DNA of 64,000 nucleotides from Methylobacillus rhizosphaerae (GTDB lineage Bacteria; Pseudomonadota; Gammaproteobacteria; Burkholderiales; Methylophilaceae), in the NCBI RefSeq assembly GCF_900187985.1, contig NZ_FZOA01000004.1, forward strand, positions 1 through 64,000. The letters are read 5' to 3'. Every line of letters starts with the position of its first letter. Positions within the stretch are counted from its first letter, which is position 1. Under the pieces are notes generated by a model, which saw nothing but the letters and a program-made list of their open reading frames with translations, did no database searches and had not been told where the DNA came from. Made by a program: the position numbers and the translations under genes. Shown here in pieces: positions 30,217 to 39,136 of this stretch.

Positions 30217-32742
30217 ATGTCAAAACTGCTGATTGTTGAATCACCATCCAAAGCCAAAACCCTGAAGAAATATCTGGGTAAGGATTTTGAGGTTCTCGCC
30301 TCATATGGGCATGTGCGCGACCTGGTTCCCAAAACAGGCGCGGTTGATCCCGAACAAGATTTCGCTATGAAATACGAAGTGATCGACCGTAACGCACGGC
30401 ATGTGGATGCCATTGCCAAAGCCGTCAAGCAGGCTGACGCCATCTACCTCGCCACCGACCCGGATCGCGAAGGGGAGGCTATCTCCTGGCATATCGCCGA
30501 AATTCTCAAGAGCAAGCGCCTGCTCAAGGACAAACTGCTGAAAAGAGTGGTATTCCACGAAATCACCAAGTCTGCCGTGCAACATGCCATTGATGAACCA
30601 CGCGACATCTCCATGCCGCTGGTCAATGCGCAACAGGCGCGGCGCGCACTGGATTATCTCGTCGGCTTCAACCTTTCGCCGCTATTGTGGAAAAAAATCC
30701 GTCGCGGCCTTTCCGCCGGGCGCGTGCAAAGCCCGGCCCTGCGCCTGATCGTCGAGCGCGAGCTGGAAATCGAGGCATTCACGAGCCAGGAATACTGGAC
30801 CATCCATCTGGAATCCGCCAAGCACCAGCATGTGTTTGATGCCAAGCTGGTGCAGCTTGACGGGAAAAAGGTGGAGCAATTCACTGTCACCAATCAGGAA
30901 CAGCAACAAGACATCGTCGGCAAATTGATTGCGGCAAGCGCAGGCAAAACAACGGTGACCCGCGTTGAAAAGAAACAACGCAGCCGCAGCCCTGCTGCAC
31001 CGTTTACAACCTCCACATTGCAACAGGAAGCCGTGCGCAAGCTGGGGTTTACCACCAGCCGCGCCATGCGCGTCGCCCAGCAGCTGTATGAGGGTATTGA
31101 TGTCGGCACGGGCACCGTCGGCCTGATTACCTATATGCGTACCGATAGCTTCAGCCTCGCAGCCGAAGCTGTCATGCAGATCCGTGACTATATCAAGCAG
31201 AGTTTTGCTGCCGAATACCTGCCTAGGTCGCCCATTATGTACAAGACCAAGGCCAAGAACGCACAGGAAGCGCACGAGGCCATCCGACCAACCGACATTA
31301 CGCGCACGCCGGCCAGCTTGCGCGCTTTCCTGACGGATGAGCAGTTCAAGTTGTATGAAATGATCTGGAAACGCGCTCTGGCATGCCAGATGACCCAGGC
31401 CAAATTTGATGCCGTCAGCGTTGATCTGGCCATTGGCACAGAAGCCAACCTATTCCGTGCTACAGGACAGACTTTGGTCTTTCCCGGCTTTATTGCCGTT
31501 TACAGGGAAGACGTTGACGATGAAGAAGAGGAAGGGGAAAGCAAGCTGCCCCATCTGGAAACCGGTGAAATACTGGCCGTCCAGAAAATTTTCGGCGACC
31601 AGCACTTCACCGAACCTCCACCACGTTATTCAGAAGCCAGCCTGGTCAAAGCACTGGAAGAATTCGGCATTGGTCGTCCTTCCACTTATGCCAGCATCAT
31701 TTCCACCCTGCAGGACCGCGAATATGTTCTGCTGGACAAAAAGCGTTTCACCCCGACCGATGTCGGTCGCGTGGTGAACAAGTTCCTTACCGAGCATTTC
31801 ACTCGTTATGTGGACTATGGCTTTACCGCCAACCTGGAAAATGAACTGGATGATATCGCCGAAGGCGAGCGTGAGTGGATTCCCGTGCTGAATGAATTCT
31901 GGCAAGGATTCAATCAGCAGATTAATGAGAAAAGCAATGTAGAACGCCCTGGTGTGGAAGTACTGGACGAAGCCTGCCCGAAATGCGGCAAACCCCTACA
32001 ATCCCGCCTGGGACGTTTTGGAAAATTCATCGGCTGCTCAGGCTACCCGGAGTGCGATTACATCCGCAACCCGAGTGCCAACACCAGTAGCAATGAACCT
32101 ACAGTCATCGGACAGGAACCTGAAAGCGGCAAGGACATCCTGTTACTGAACGGCCCATATGGTCCTTACCTGCAGATCGGCCTGCCAGAAGCAGACAGCA
32201 AGAAGAAACCCAAGCGTGTCAGTATTCCCAAGGAAATTTCTGCCACCAGCATGGATATGGAAACTGCACTCAAGCTGATTGCATTACCGCGCGACCTGGG
32301 TCAGCACCCAGATACCGGCAAAAAGATCGTCGCCAACATCGGGCGTTTCGGGCCCTATGTCAACCATGATGGCAAGTTCAAATCCATCCCCAAGAGTGAT
32401 AGCGTCTTTGACATTGATATGTCCCGTGCCGTTGAATTACTCGCGCAGGCAAACTCCGGTCCGGCTCCGATCAAGGAATTGGGTGCCCATCCAGATGGTA
32501 CCGGCAATATCGCAGTTTATTCTGGCCGTTATGGTCCTTACGTACAGCATGGCAAGCTACGTGCGACCCTGCCCAAGAGCCAGGAGCCAGAAAGTCTGAC
32601 CGTGGAACAGGCATTGGAGCTACTTGCCGCCAAGGCAGCCAAGGATGCGCCTGCAAAGAAAACCCGTGCATCAACAAAAAAGGCGGCAAGCCCCAAGAAA
32701 GCCACCACGACCCGCAAGAAAAAAGTAGCTGGCGACGCATAG
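30217..32742 (+). CDS. topA: DNA topoisomerase I
   Basis: Type IA topoisomerase that relaxes negative supercoils; 841 aa from the ATG at 30217 (MSKLLIVESPSKAKTLKKYL). The TOPRIM acids are in DPDREGEAISWH, and the catalytic tyrosine is in YMRTDSFSL near residue 305-310. After the core comes one four-cysteine zinc ribbon (CPKCGKPL ... GCSGYPEC), three Topo_C repeats with G-x-x-GPY cores, and a Lys/Ala/Thr-rich tail. E. coli has more zinc ribbons and different C-terminal repeats. A strong terminator follows. Confidence 0.98.
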   Translation: MSKLLIVESPSKAKTLKKYLGKDFEVLASYGHVRDLVPKTGAVDPEQDFAMKYEVIDRNARHVDAIAKAVKQADAIYLATDPDREGEAISWHIAEILKSKRLLKDKLLKRVVFHEITKSAVQHAIDEPRDISMPLVNAQQARRALDYLVGFNLSPLLWKKIRRGLSAGRVQSPALRLIVERELEIEAFTSQEYWTIHLESAKHQHVFDAKLVQLDGKKVEQFTVTNQEQQQDIVGKLIAASAGKTTVTRVEKKQRSRSPAAPFTTSTLQQEAVRKLGFTTSRAMRVAQQLYEGIDVGTGTVGLITYMRTDSFSLAAEAVMQIRDYIKQSFAAEYLPRSPIMYKTKAKNAQEAHEAIRPTDITRTPASLRAFLTDEQFKLYEMIWKRALACQMTQAKFDAVSVDLAIGTEANLFRATGQTLVFPGFIAVYREDVDDEEEEGESKLPHLETGEILAVQKIFGDQHFTEPPPRYSEASLVKALEEFGIGRPSTYASIISTLQDREYVLLDKKRFTPTDVGRVVNKFLTEHFTRYVDYGFTANLENELDDIAEGEREWIPVLNEFWQGFNQQINEKSNVERPGVEVLDEACPKCGKPLQSRLGRFGKFIGCSGYPECDYIRNPSANTSSNEPTVIGQEPESGKDILLLNGPYGPYLQIGLPEADSKKKPKRVSIPKEISATSMDMETALKLIALPRDLGQHPDTGKKIVANIGRFGPYVNHDGKFKSIPKSDSVFDIDMSRAVELLAQANSGPAPIKELGAHPDGTGNIAVYSGRYGPYVQHGKLRATLPKSQEPESLTVEQALELLAAKAAKDAPAKKTRASTKKAASPKKATTTRKKKVAGDA

Positions 32743-32763
32743 TGACATAGAAATGCAGATAAT

Positions 32764-32790
32764 AAAAAAGCGGCTTATAGCCGCTTTTTT
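32764..32790. terminator. Bidirectional terminator between topA and pbpG
   Basis: AAAAAAGCGGCT (32764-32775), loop TAT, AGCCGCTTTTTT (32779-32790). The stem has A and T runs on both sides, so it can end transcription of topA (+) and of the PBP7-type gene (-), whose stop is 17 bp away. Confidence 0.93.
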
Positions 32791-32806
32791 ATTATCCATT
32801 TCCCAG

Positions 32807-33850
32807 TCATCCTGTGTGATGATTGCTATTACTGCTTTCTATCCACTTACGGATCCGGCGCGCATCACCCAGCCGGGCATTTTTGCTGAACGAATCCAAC
32901 AGCACAATGATCAATGGCTGCCCAGCAACCTCAGCCTGCATCACCAGGCAACGTCCTGCCTCATTGATATAGCCAGTTTTTGATAATCCGATGACCCAAT
33001 CTCCATTCCTCACCAGGACATTACTGTTCACATAATGCAATGGTGCAGCTCGCGCACCCCTGACAGGAACAGAATATGAAGCACTGGTTGAAACATGGCG
33101 AATCTCAGGATACTGGTAAGCAGCGCGTACCATCTTTACCAGATCTTCGGCCGTAGAAACATTGGCACTATTCAGCCCGGTAGGATCGGCAAAACGGGAG
33201 TGCAGCATGCCCAATTGCAATGCTTTTGCATTCATCGCCGCAACGAACGCATTCAGACCCCCAGGATAATGACGGCCCAATGTAGACGCGGCACGATTCT
33301 CAGAAGCCATCAATGCCAACTGCAGCATTTCTGCACGCGGCAGCGAAGCGCCAATCGGCATGCGGGAACTTGTACCCTTGAGCGTATCGATATCATCACG
33401 GGTAATCTGCAGTTTTTCATCCATATCCAGCCGGGCATCCAATACCACCATTGCGGTCATCAGCTTGGTGAGTGAGGCAATCGGCGTGGTCAGGTCAGTG
33501 CCTTTGGCATACAGCACCTCACCTGAGCTCTGGTTGACAATCATGGCCTTGCTGGAGGCCAGCTGCAGATTTCCTTCCTCATCCCGGAATACACCATGAT
33601 TAGCAGGCACTACCGCACTATTGGAACGTATCGTACTGATAATGCGGCCGCTGCTCACATTCTTCTTGGCAACAGTTGTAGTTTTTTTGGTTTGTTTCTT
33701 GGCGACAACCTTTTTCTTTGTAGTAACTTTCTTGCTGGATTTTGCCTTGTTTACCGTCGTTTTCTGCGGCTTCTTCTCCGCAGCATAAGCCGATACTGGC
33801 GGCATGCATAATGCCAGTATGGTGAGAAATAATGTAATTATCCGTCTCAT
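32807..33850 (-). CDS. pbpG: D-alanyl-D-alanine endopeptidase, PBP7/PbpG type
   Basis: A periplasmic serine peptidase of the S11 family that cuts peptidoglycan cross-links. From the ATG at 33850 it is 347 aa: signal peptide (residues 1-24), then an unusual stretch of about 45 residues made mostly of Lys, Thr, Ser and Val, then the catalytic domain. The motifs are S-x-x-K in ASLTKLM, S-x-N in SENRAAS and KTG in LSKTGYINEAG. The basic linker resembles those in cell-wall-binding proteins. Another ATG three codons upstream is possible. Divergent from gcvH. Confidence 0.93.
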   Translation of the reverse strand: MRRIITLFLTILALCMPPVSAYAAEKKPQKTTVNKAKSSKKVTTKKKVVAKKQTKKTTTVAKKNVSSGRIISTIRSNSAVVPANHGVFRDEEGNLQLASSKAMIVNQSSGEVLYAKGTDLTTPIASLTKLMTAMVVLDARLDMDEKLQITRDDIDTLKGTSSRMPIGASLPRAEMLQLALMASENRAASTLGRHYPGGLNAFVAAMNAKALQLGMLHSRFADPTGLNSANVSTAEDLVKMVRAAYQYPEIRHVSTSASYSVPVRGARAAPLHYVNSNVLVRNGDWVIGLSKTGYINEAGRCLVMQAEVAGQPLIIVLLDSFSKNARLGDARRIRKWIESSNSNHHTG

Positions 33851-33896
33851 GATGCCCATCCCCGCTCAATGGTCAGGGTCAATATTATCCAAAAAA

Positions 33897-33921
33897 GTGC
33901 TATTTGTCATCAACATAGCAC
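33897..33921. repeat. Inverted repeat in the pbpG-gcvH divergent region
   Basis: GTGCTAT at 33897-33903 and ATAGCAC at 33915-33921, spaced 11 nt, in the 180-bp region between the two divergent genes. A possible gcvH promoter on the plus strand follows: TTGATA at 33928 and CATAAA at 33952 with 18 nt between. An operator is possible but unproven. Confidence 0.35.
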
Positions 33922-34030
33922 ATAAAGTTGATAAATATTCTTAAGATAAGCCATAAAAATCCTAGCTCATGCACGGATTAGTCTACTTTCATGCGAGAAT
34001 AAGCTAACAATCACTGTTAGAGCATTGCCC

Positions 34031-34402
34031 ATGAACATCCCTGATAACTTGCAATATACCGCAGAACACGTATGGATACGTCCAGCCGAAAACGGCAACT
34101 GGTTAGTCGGCATTACCGACTATGCCCAGGACTTGCTGGGAGATATCGTATATGTTGAGACTCCCGCACCAGGCACCTCCATCGAAGCCGGACAGCCTTG
34201 CGGGCTGATAGAATCAGTCAAGACCGGCTCTGACCTGCACGCTCCGCTCAGCGGCACAGTGACTGCCATCAACGATGCGTTACAAAGCACCCCGGAATTA
34301 ATCAATGACAAGCCTTACGATGCCTGGATATTTTCCTTCAAACCCGCCAGCGAATCCGCAAACTTGCTGACTGCGGCAGAATATACCGGTTTACTGGGCT
34401 AA
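34031..34402 (+). CDS. gcvH: Glycine cleavage system H protein
   Basis: The lipoyl carrier of the glycine cleavage system, which shuttles the aminomethyl group and links glycine to one-carbon tetrahydrofolate pools; 123 aa. The lipoylated lysine is Lys64 in GLIESVKTGSDLH. The ATG at 34031 gives MNIPDNLQYTAEHVW; an upstream TTG two codons earlier is unlikely. It stands alone here without gcvT or gcvP, and no glycine riboswitch is visible upstream. Its stop codon overlaps the stop of the convergent unknown gene. Confidence 0.96.
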   Translation: MNIPDNLQYTAEHVWIRPAENGNWLVGITDYAQDLLGDIVYVETPAPGTSIEAGQPCGLIESVKTGSDLHAPLSGTVTAINDALQSTPELINDKPYDAWIFSFKPASESANLLTAAEYTGLLG

Positions 34403-34899
34403 TGCCTGTTTAATGCCTGCTCGATATGTTCCCGTAACCGTTCGGCAATCACCCGCTCCACTTCCTGGCCAAGCTGTGGCAGCAATGATTCCACTTCCCG
34501 CTCCAGAGTTCCCTGAACCACCTGGGCAATCAAGGGCTGTATACTTTTCACCATATTGGTAGCAAGCTCACGCGGTACAGGCTGCATGTCTGTACCGTCA
34601 TTGGGCGACATATTGTCCTGAGCCAGCCCGGCTTCTGTTTCCATAGGCAGGAACTTGATACTGGAAGCAGGCCTGGCAACCGGCATCATGGGGGCGGGCC
34701 GCACATCAGGCGCGCTATTCTGTGGAGTAGCGGACAATAACTGTTCCATCGCTACTGCCTTGAAAACGCCGCCCCCTTCATATATTTCCGTCAGCACCGG
34801 GATATCATCAGCAGGGCCAGAAACAATATGCGGATCACGCAGGGCATTGATCCGGTTCAATACCACTGTCAATGCATCCTTGGTCATCTGCTCATCCAT
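34399..34899 (-). CDS. Conserved-looking protein of unknown function next to holC
   Basis: A 166-aa acidic protein that I do not recognise. Residues 1-60 form a small predicted folded region, residues 65-105 are rich in Pro, Ala and Met and look disordered, and residues 108-166 look like long amphipathic helices rich in Glu, Arg and Leu that could form a coiled coil. It has no signal peptide or membrane segment. It follows holC by 12 bp, so pepA-holC-this gene is probably an operon. Its TAG overlaps the gcvH TAA on the opposite strand by 4 nt. The layout faintly recalls polar-scaffold proteins with disordered middles and helical C-termini, but that is speculation. Confidence 0.8.
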   Translation of the reverse strand: MDEQMTKDALTVVLNRINALRDPHIVSGPADDIPVLTEIYEGGGVFKAVAMEQLLSATPQNSAPDVRPAPMMPVARPASSIKFLPMETEAGLAQDNMSPNDGTDMQPVPRELATNMVKSIQPLIAQVVQGTLEREVESLLPQLGQEVERVIAERLREHIEQALNRH

Positions 34900-34911
34900 A
34901 CGTATGCCCTT

Positions 34912-35343
34912 TTATCTCAACGCGGCGCCATTGGCGTCAAATGTCTTGATCTCATACCCTCGATCCCGATAAAAACGGAACCGATCCCGCGCTGCTGCGC
35001 GATCCGCCTCATCCAGCCCCACGACTTCGATCAACCGTTTGAACCTGCTGAAAAACGGGGGATATTGGCTATCCAGATTAATCAGGATGTCGTCATGTGG
35101 CAGGGTTTCATGCCGCCAATCGATGATCACCGGTGTTTCTGTCGCACGCGGATGCGTGGCATGACAATGGGGCAGGAACCCAATCGGGGGATGACTCCAG
35201 AAAAAGATGCCAAGCTGTTCTGCTGCTTCCTGAGTAGGTGTCAGCACCATCAGCCGTCGCCCGCGCTGTACTGCACGACCGCTGAGGTCGGCTACATGCG
35301 CAGGCTTATTGGGCACATTGAAAAAGAAATCCACCCTCGTCAT
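34912..35343 (-). CDS. holC: DNA polymerase III chi subunit
   Basis: The 143-aa chi subunit of the clamp loader, which binds SSB. Family features include the N-terminal VDFFFNVPN, the helix following GRAVQRGRRLMVLT, the SSB-contact region WSHPPIGFLPHC and the C-terminal YRDRGYEI. It lies 6 bp after pepA, the conserved pepA-holC linkage of proteobacteria. Confidence 0.96.
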   Translation of the reverse strand: MTRVDFFFNVPNKPAHVADLSGRAVQRGRRLMVLTPTQEAAEQLGIFFWSHPPIGFLPHCHATHPRATETPVIIDWRHETLPHDDILINLDSQYPPFFSRFKRLIEVVGLDEADRAAARDRFRFYRDRGYEIKTFDANGAALR

Positions 35344-35349
35344 AGAACT

Positions 35350-36837
35350 TTACTTCCCAGCACGCTGCCGGAGAAACTCGGCCAACAATGGCACCGGACG
35401 TCCTGTCGCGCCCTTTTCCTTACCGGATTTCCAGGCTGTCCCAGCAACATCAAGGTGTGCCCAGTCATATTTCTTGGCGAAGCGTGAAAGGAAACATGCC
35501 GCCGTGATACTGCCTCCAGCTCGCCCACCGATATTCGCCATGTCTGCAAAATTGCTGTCCAGCTGCCCCTGATAATCATCCCAGAGAGGCAGCTGCCAGG
35601 CTCTGTCCTGTGCTTCCTGCCCAGCTGCCAGCAGCTCTGCTGCCAGGCTGTCCTGATTACTGAACAATCCGCTGGCATGATGCCCCAATGCGATCACGCA
35701 GGCGCCTGTCAGTGTCGCCACATCGACCACAGCCTGCGGCTCGAAACGCTCAGCATAGGTCAGGGCATCACATAAAATCAGACGCCCCTCGGCATCCGTA
35801 TTCAACACTTCAATCGTCTGGCCGGACATGCTAGTCAATACATCTCCCGGACGCGTCGCATTGCCATCCGGCATATTTTCACATGTTGGAATGATACCAA
35901 CCACATTCAGCGGCAGATCCAACTCGGCAATCGTCTTGAATGTGCCCAGCACACTGGCTGCGCCACACATGTCATATTTCATCTCATCCATGTCGGCACC
36001 CGGCTTGAGGGAGATACCTCCAGTATCAAATGTAATCCCCTTACCTACCAAGACCACGGGTTTCTGGCTTTTCTTACCCTTCTTGTGCTGCAGGACAATC
36101 AGCTTGGGCGGCTGCACACTGCCCTTGGTCACAGCCAGAAATGATCCCATGCCGAGCTTTTCCAGTTCAGCCTGTTCCAGCACCTGGACCTGTAAACCGT
36201 GCGTATCCTTTAATGCCAGCGCCTGTTCAGCCAGGTAGCTCGGCGTACAGTAATTCGGGGCCAGGTTGCCCAGATCCTTGGCGAAACTCACCCCGGAGGC
36301 CAGTGCCTGTCCCTGGTGCAGACCTTTTTTCGCAGCAGCTTCCTCACCTTGGGCTACATGAGCCTGCAACTTGCCTATACCTTTTTGTCCCTCTGCTGCC
36401 TTGGTCTTGAATCGGTCAAAACGATAGCTACTGTCCTCTGCAATCTCAACCAGCTGGGCAACACGCCAGGCTGCATCGCGCTTATTGACTGCAACTTCTG
36501 TCAGAAAAACAGCCACATCATTCACCGCCAGACTACACAATGCCCTGATGGACGCACGCAATGCCTGACGATAGGTACGCTCATTCAGATCACGTTCTTT
36601 ACCCAACCCAACCAGCAGCACTCTGCTGGCCACCACCCCTGGAACCGCATGCAAAAGCAGGGTAGCACCTGGCTTACCATCCAGATCACCCGCACGCAGA
36701 ATCTTGCCGATATACCCATCGGATACCTTGTCCAGCGCCGCTGCGGCAACCGAAAGCTTGCCAGCTTCGAATACACCAACGACAACACAATCTTTGCGCT
36801 GTTTTTCCGGATTGCCACTTTTTATGCTAAATTCCAT
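35350..36837 (-). CDS. pepA: Leucyl aminopeptidase PepA
   Basis: M17 family aminopeptidase, a cytoplasmic hexamer with two metal ions; 495 aa. The metal-binding motifs are VLVGKGITFDTGGISLKPG and the M17 signature NTDAEGRL. In E. coli PepA also binds DNA in Xer recombination and carAB control, which may be relevant here but is not shown by sequence. Divergent from lptF with a 96-bp intergenic region, the usual order in beta- and gammaproteobacteria. Confidence 0.97.
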   Translation of the reverse strand: MEFSIKSGNPEKQRKDCVVVGVFEAGKLSVAAAALDKVSDGYIGKILRAGDLDGKPGATLLLHAVPGVVASRVLLVGLGKERDLNERTYRQALRASIRALCSLAVNDVAVFLTEVAVNKRDAAWRVAQLVEIAEDSSYRFDRFKTKAAEGQKGIGKLQAHVAQGEEAAAKKGLHQGQALASGVSFAKDLGNLAPNYCTPSYLAEQALALKDTHGLQVQVLEQAELEKLGMGSFLAVTKGSVQPPKLIVLQHKKGKKSQKPVVLVGKGITFDTGGISLKPGADMDEMKYDMCGAASVLGTFKTIAELDLPLNVVGIIPTCENMPDGNATRPGDVLTSMSGQTIEVLNTDAEGRLILCDALTYAERFEPQAVVDVATLTGACVIALGHHASGLFSNQDSLAAELLAAGQEAQDRAWQLPLWDDYQGQLDSNFADMANIGGRAGGSITAACFLSRFAKKYDWAHLDVAGTAWKSGKEKGATGRPVPLLAEFLRQRAGK

Positions 36838-36933
36838 CCCTAGTCCCTTAAAGATTAAGCTTTCTGAATTATCCCGCGTTTTTGCGGCAAATCAAACTCA
36901 ATTGCGGAATTTGGATCCCCAGTTTTTCTAACC

Positions 36934-38016
36934 ATGCTCTTCAAACGCTCATTACTGCAAGAGCTAGTCAGCACAGCCATCGCTGGTTTCATTGTGCTGT
37001 TTGGCATTGTCATCGCCCAGCGCGTAGCATACTACATCGGGATTGCCGCCAAAGGCAGTCTTGCAAGTGATGCCATCAATACACTGCTAGGTTTCAGCAT
37101 GCTGAAATTCCTGCCGATGATGCTCTCCCTGACTTTATTCCTGGCAGTGCTCCTGACACTGTCCCGCTGGCACCGGGATAGCGAAATGGTAGTCTGGTTC
37201 AGTGCCGGGCAAGGCCTATCAAGCTGGATCCGTCCTGTGTTGATGTTTGGTTTGCCCATTATTGTGGTCATTGCATTTCTCAGCCTGTTTGTCACACCCT
37301 GGGCCACGCTCAAAAGTACGGAATTCCGTGACCAGTTGAAGAGTCGCGACGAACTCGCTTCCATTACTCCCGGTATTTTCAAAGAATCACGTCAGGCTGA
37401 TCGGGTGTTTTTTGTTGAAAGCTTTGATGAGCTGGGCAACATCGTCAAGAACATCTTTGTCCAATCCATGCAGCACCAGAAGCTCGGTATTGTCGTGGCA
37501 GCACGTGGACATCGTGAAACAGCAGAAAACAACGATAATTTCCTGGTCATGCAGAATGGCCGCCGCTATGAAGGCACTCCCAATACTGCAGAGTATTCCA
37601 TTACCGAATTCGAGCGCTACGCTATCCGCATTGAACCTGCTGAAGTCCAACAACAGCCCCCCAACACCCAGTCCAGAAGCAGCATGGAACTTTTCCAGGA
37701 GCACAGCAAGGATAGTAATGCTGAGTTACAAGGGCGCCTTGCCGTTCCTATCTCAGCTTTTGTACTGATCTTGCTGGCAATCCCCTTGAGTTTCGTTGAC
37801 CCGCGTTCTGGACGCTCGGCCAATCTGATGCTGGCCTTGCTGATTTACATTGTCTATAACAACCTGCTCAGCATCATGCAGGCCTGGCTGGCTCAAGGCA
37901 AGCTTTCGCTTGTGATAGGCCTATGGCCGATACATGCCATATTCCTGCTACTGACATTCTGGATGTTCTATCGCCGATTATTCCAGTTGCCTTTCCTGCC
38001 CCGCTTTTGGCGCTAA
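36934..38016 (+). CDS. lptF: LPS export ABC transporter permease LptF
   Basis: One of the two permeases of the LptB2FG complex that extracts lipopolysaccharide from the inner membrane; 360 aa. Three N-terminal and three C-terminal membrane segments flank a periplasmic beta-jellyroll domain (about residues 130-260). The conserved cytoplasmic loop around LTLSRWHRDSEMVVWFSAG fits coupling to LptB. Followed by lptG after 9 bp. Confidence 0.97.
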   Translation: MLFKRSLLQELVSTAIAGFIVLFGIVIAQRVAYYIGIAAKGSLASDAINTLLGFSMLKFLPMMLSLTLFLAVLLTLSRWHRDSEMVVWFSAGQGLSSWIRPVLMFGLPIIVVIAFLSLFVTPWATLKSTEFRDQLKSRDELASITPGIFKESRQADRVFFVESFDELGNIVKNIFVQSMQHQKLGIVVAARGHRETAENNDNFLVMQNGRRYEGTPNTAEYSITEFERYAIRIEPAEVQQQPPNTQSRSSMELFQEHSKDSNAELQGRLAVPISAFVLILLAIPLSFVDPRSGRSANLMLALLIYIVYNNLLSIMQAWLAQGKLSLVIGLWPIHAIFLLLTFWMFYRRLFQLPFLPRFWR

Positions 38017-38025
38017 TCACCCGCA

Positions 38026-39096
38026 ATGAAACTGCTTAATCGATACCTCGCTCAGGAAATCATCTCCAGCATCATGTTGATCATGCTGGCTCTGCTGGCC
38101 ATGTTTTCCTTTTTTGACCTGATCCAGGAACTGGAAAATCTTGGCAAGGGCAATTACGGCATCAGTAAAGTATTACTGTATGTCCTGTTAAGTGCACCTG
38201 GTCATGTTTATGAGGTCGTACCTGTTGCAGTGCTTGTCGGCACCATGTATGCCCTGGGTCAGTTTTCCCGCTATTCCGAACTGATCATTTTACGCGTCAG
38301 TGGTGTTTCCATCCGCAAGATTGCTTTTTCCTTGCTGCGCGTGGGCTTGCTGTTTGCTATCGTGACATTCCTGGTCGGGGAGCTGGTCGCCCCCCTGAGC
38401 GAAAAATCCGCGCAACGTATTCGCGTCCAGGCCACAGACTCCGTAGTTGCCCAGGATTTTCGTTCAGGCCTGTGGGTCAAGGATGGCAACAGCTTTGTCA
38501 ATGTGCAGACCGTCATGCCCGATGCGTCACTCATGAATATCAATATCTATGAGTTTGATAATGAATTCCGCCTGAGGACTATCAGTAATGCCAAGGACGG
38601 AAGTTTTGACGGCAAAAACTGGAATCTGCATCAAGTCACACAGACGCATTTTGAAGAGCAGAAGATACGTACCAGTATTTTCCAGGAGGCAACCTGGCAG
38701 TCATTGATCCGTCCGGAATTACTGAATGTATTGCTGGTCGTGCCGGAGAAAATGTCAGCCTGGAACCTCTATTTTTACATCAACCACCTATCCAGCAACA
38801 AACAAAAAACCTCGCGGCACCAGATTGCACTCTGGTCCAAGATGATCTATCCACTCGCCTGCCTGGTCATGGTGATTCTGGCCTTGCCGTTTGGTTTCCT
38901 GCAGCAGCGCTCAGGCTCAGCAAGCACCAAGATTTTTGCCGGCATCATGCTGGGGATTGTCTATCAAGTACTGAACCGGGTGTTTGTGCATCTGGGGCTG
39001 CTGAACGACTGGTCTCCGCTATTCAGCGCGGTAGTACCTACTTTGCTATTCATGGCGGCGGGTATTTTCATGCTGCATTGGGTCGAACGCAGGTAA
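38026..39096 (+). CDS. lptG: LPS export ABC transporter permease LptG
   Basis: The second LPS-transport permease, 356 aa, with the same 3 + jellyroll + 3 layout as LptF. The N-terminal element LNRYLAQEI and the coupling loop SRYSELIILRVSGVSI are typical. LptA, LptB and LptC are not in the window. A stem-loop follows between it and the convergent DUF3106 gene. Confidence 0.97.
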   Translation: MKLLNRYLAQEIISSIMLIMLALLAMFSFFDLIQELENLGKGNYGISKVLLYVLLSAPGHVYEVVPVAVLVGTMYALGQFSRYSELIILRVSGVSIRKIAFSLLRVGLLFAIVTFLVGELVAPLSEKSAQRIRVQATDSVVAQDFRSGLWVKDGNSFVNVQTVMPDASLMNINIYEFDNEFRLRTISNAKDGSFDGKNWNLHQVTQTHFEEQKIRTSIFQEATWQSLIRPELLNVLLVVPEKMSAWNLYFYINHLSSNKQKTSRHQIALWSKMIYPLACLVMVILALPFGFLQQRSGSASTKIFAGIMLGIVYQVLNRVFVHLGLLNDWSPLFSAVVPTLLFMAAGIFMLHWVERR

Positions 39097-39100
39097 AGGC

Positions 39101-39122
39101 TCTCGCGTACCTTATCGCGAGA
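39101..39122. terminator. Stem-loop between lptG and the convergent DUF3106 gene
   Basis: TCTCGCG (39101-39107) and CGCGAGA (39116-39122) with an 8-nt loop, five bases past the lptG stop and 14 bp past the DUF3106 stop. There is no clear T-run, so it may slow or process transcripts rather than act as a strong intrinsic terminator. Confidence 0.5.
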
Positions 39123-39136
39123 TGTGCGACAACAGC

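Noticed and set aside
33851-34030. Glycine riboswitch upstream of gcvH
   Set aside because: The region lacks the conserved glycine aptamer core; only a short inverted repeat and weak promoter elements are seen.
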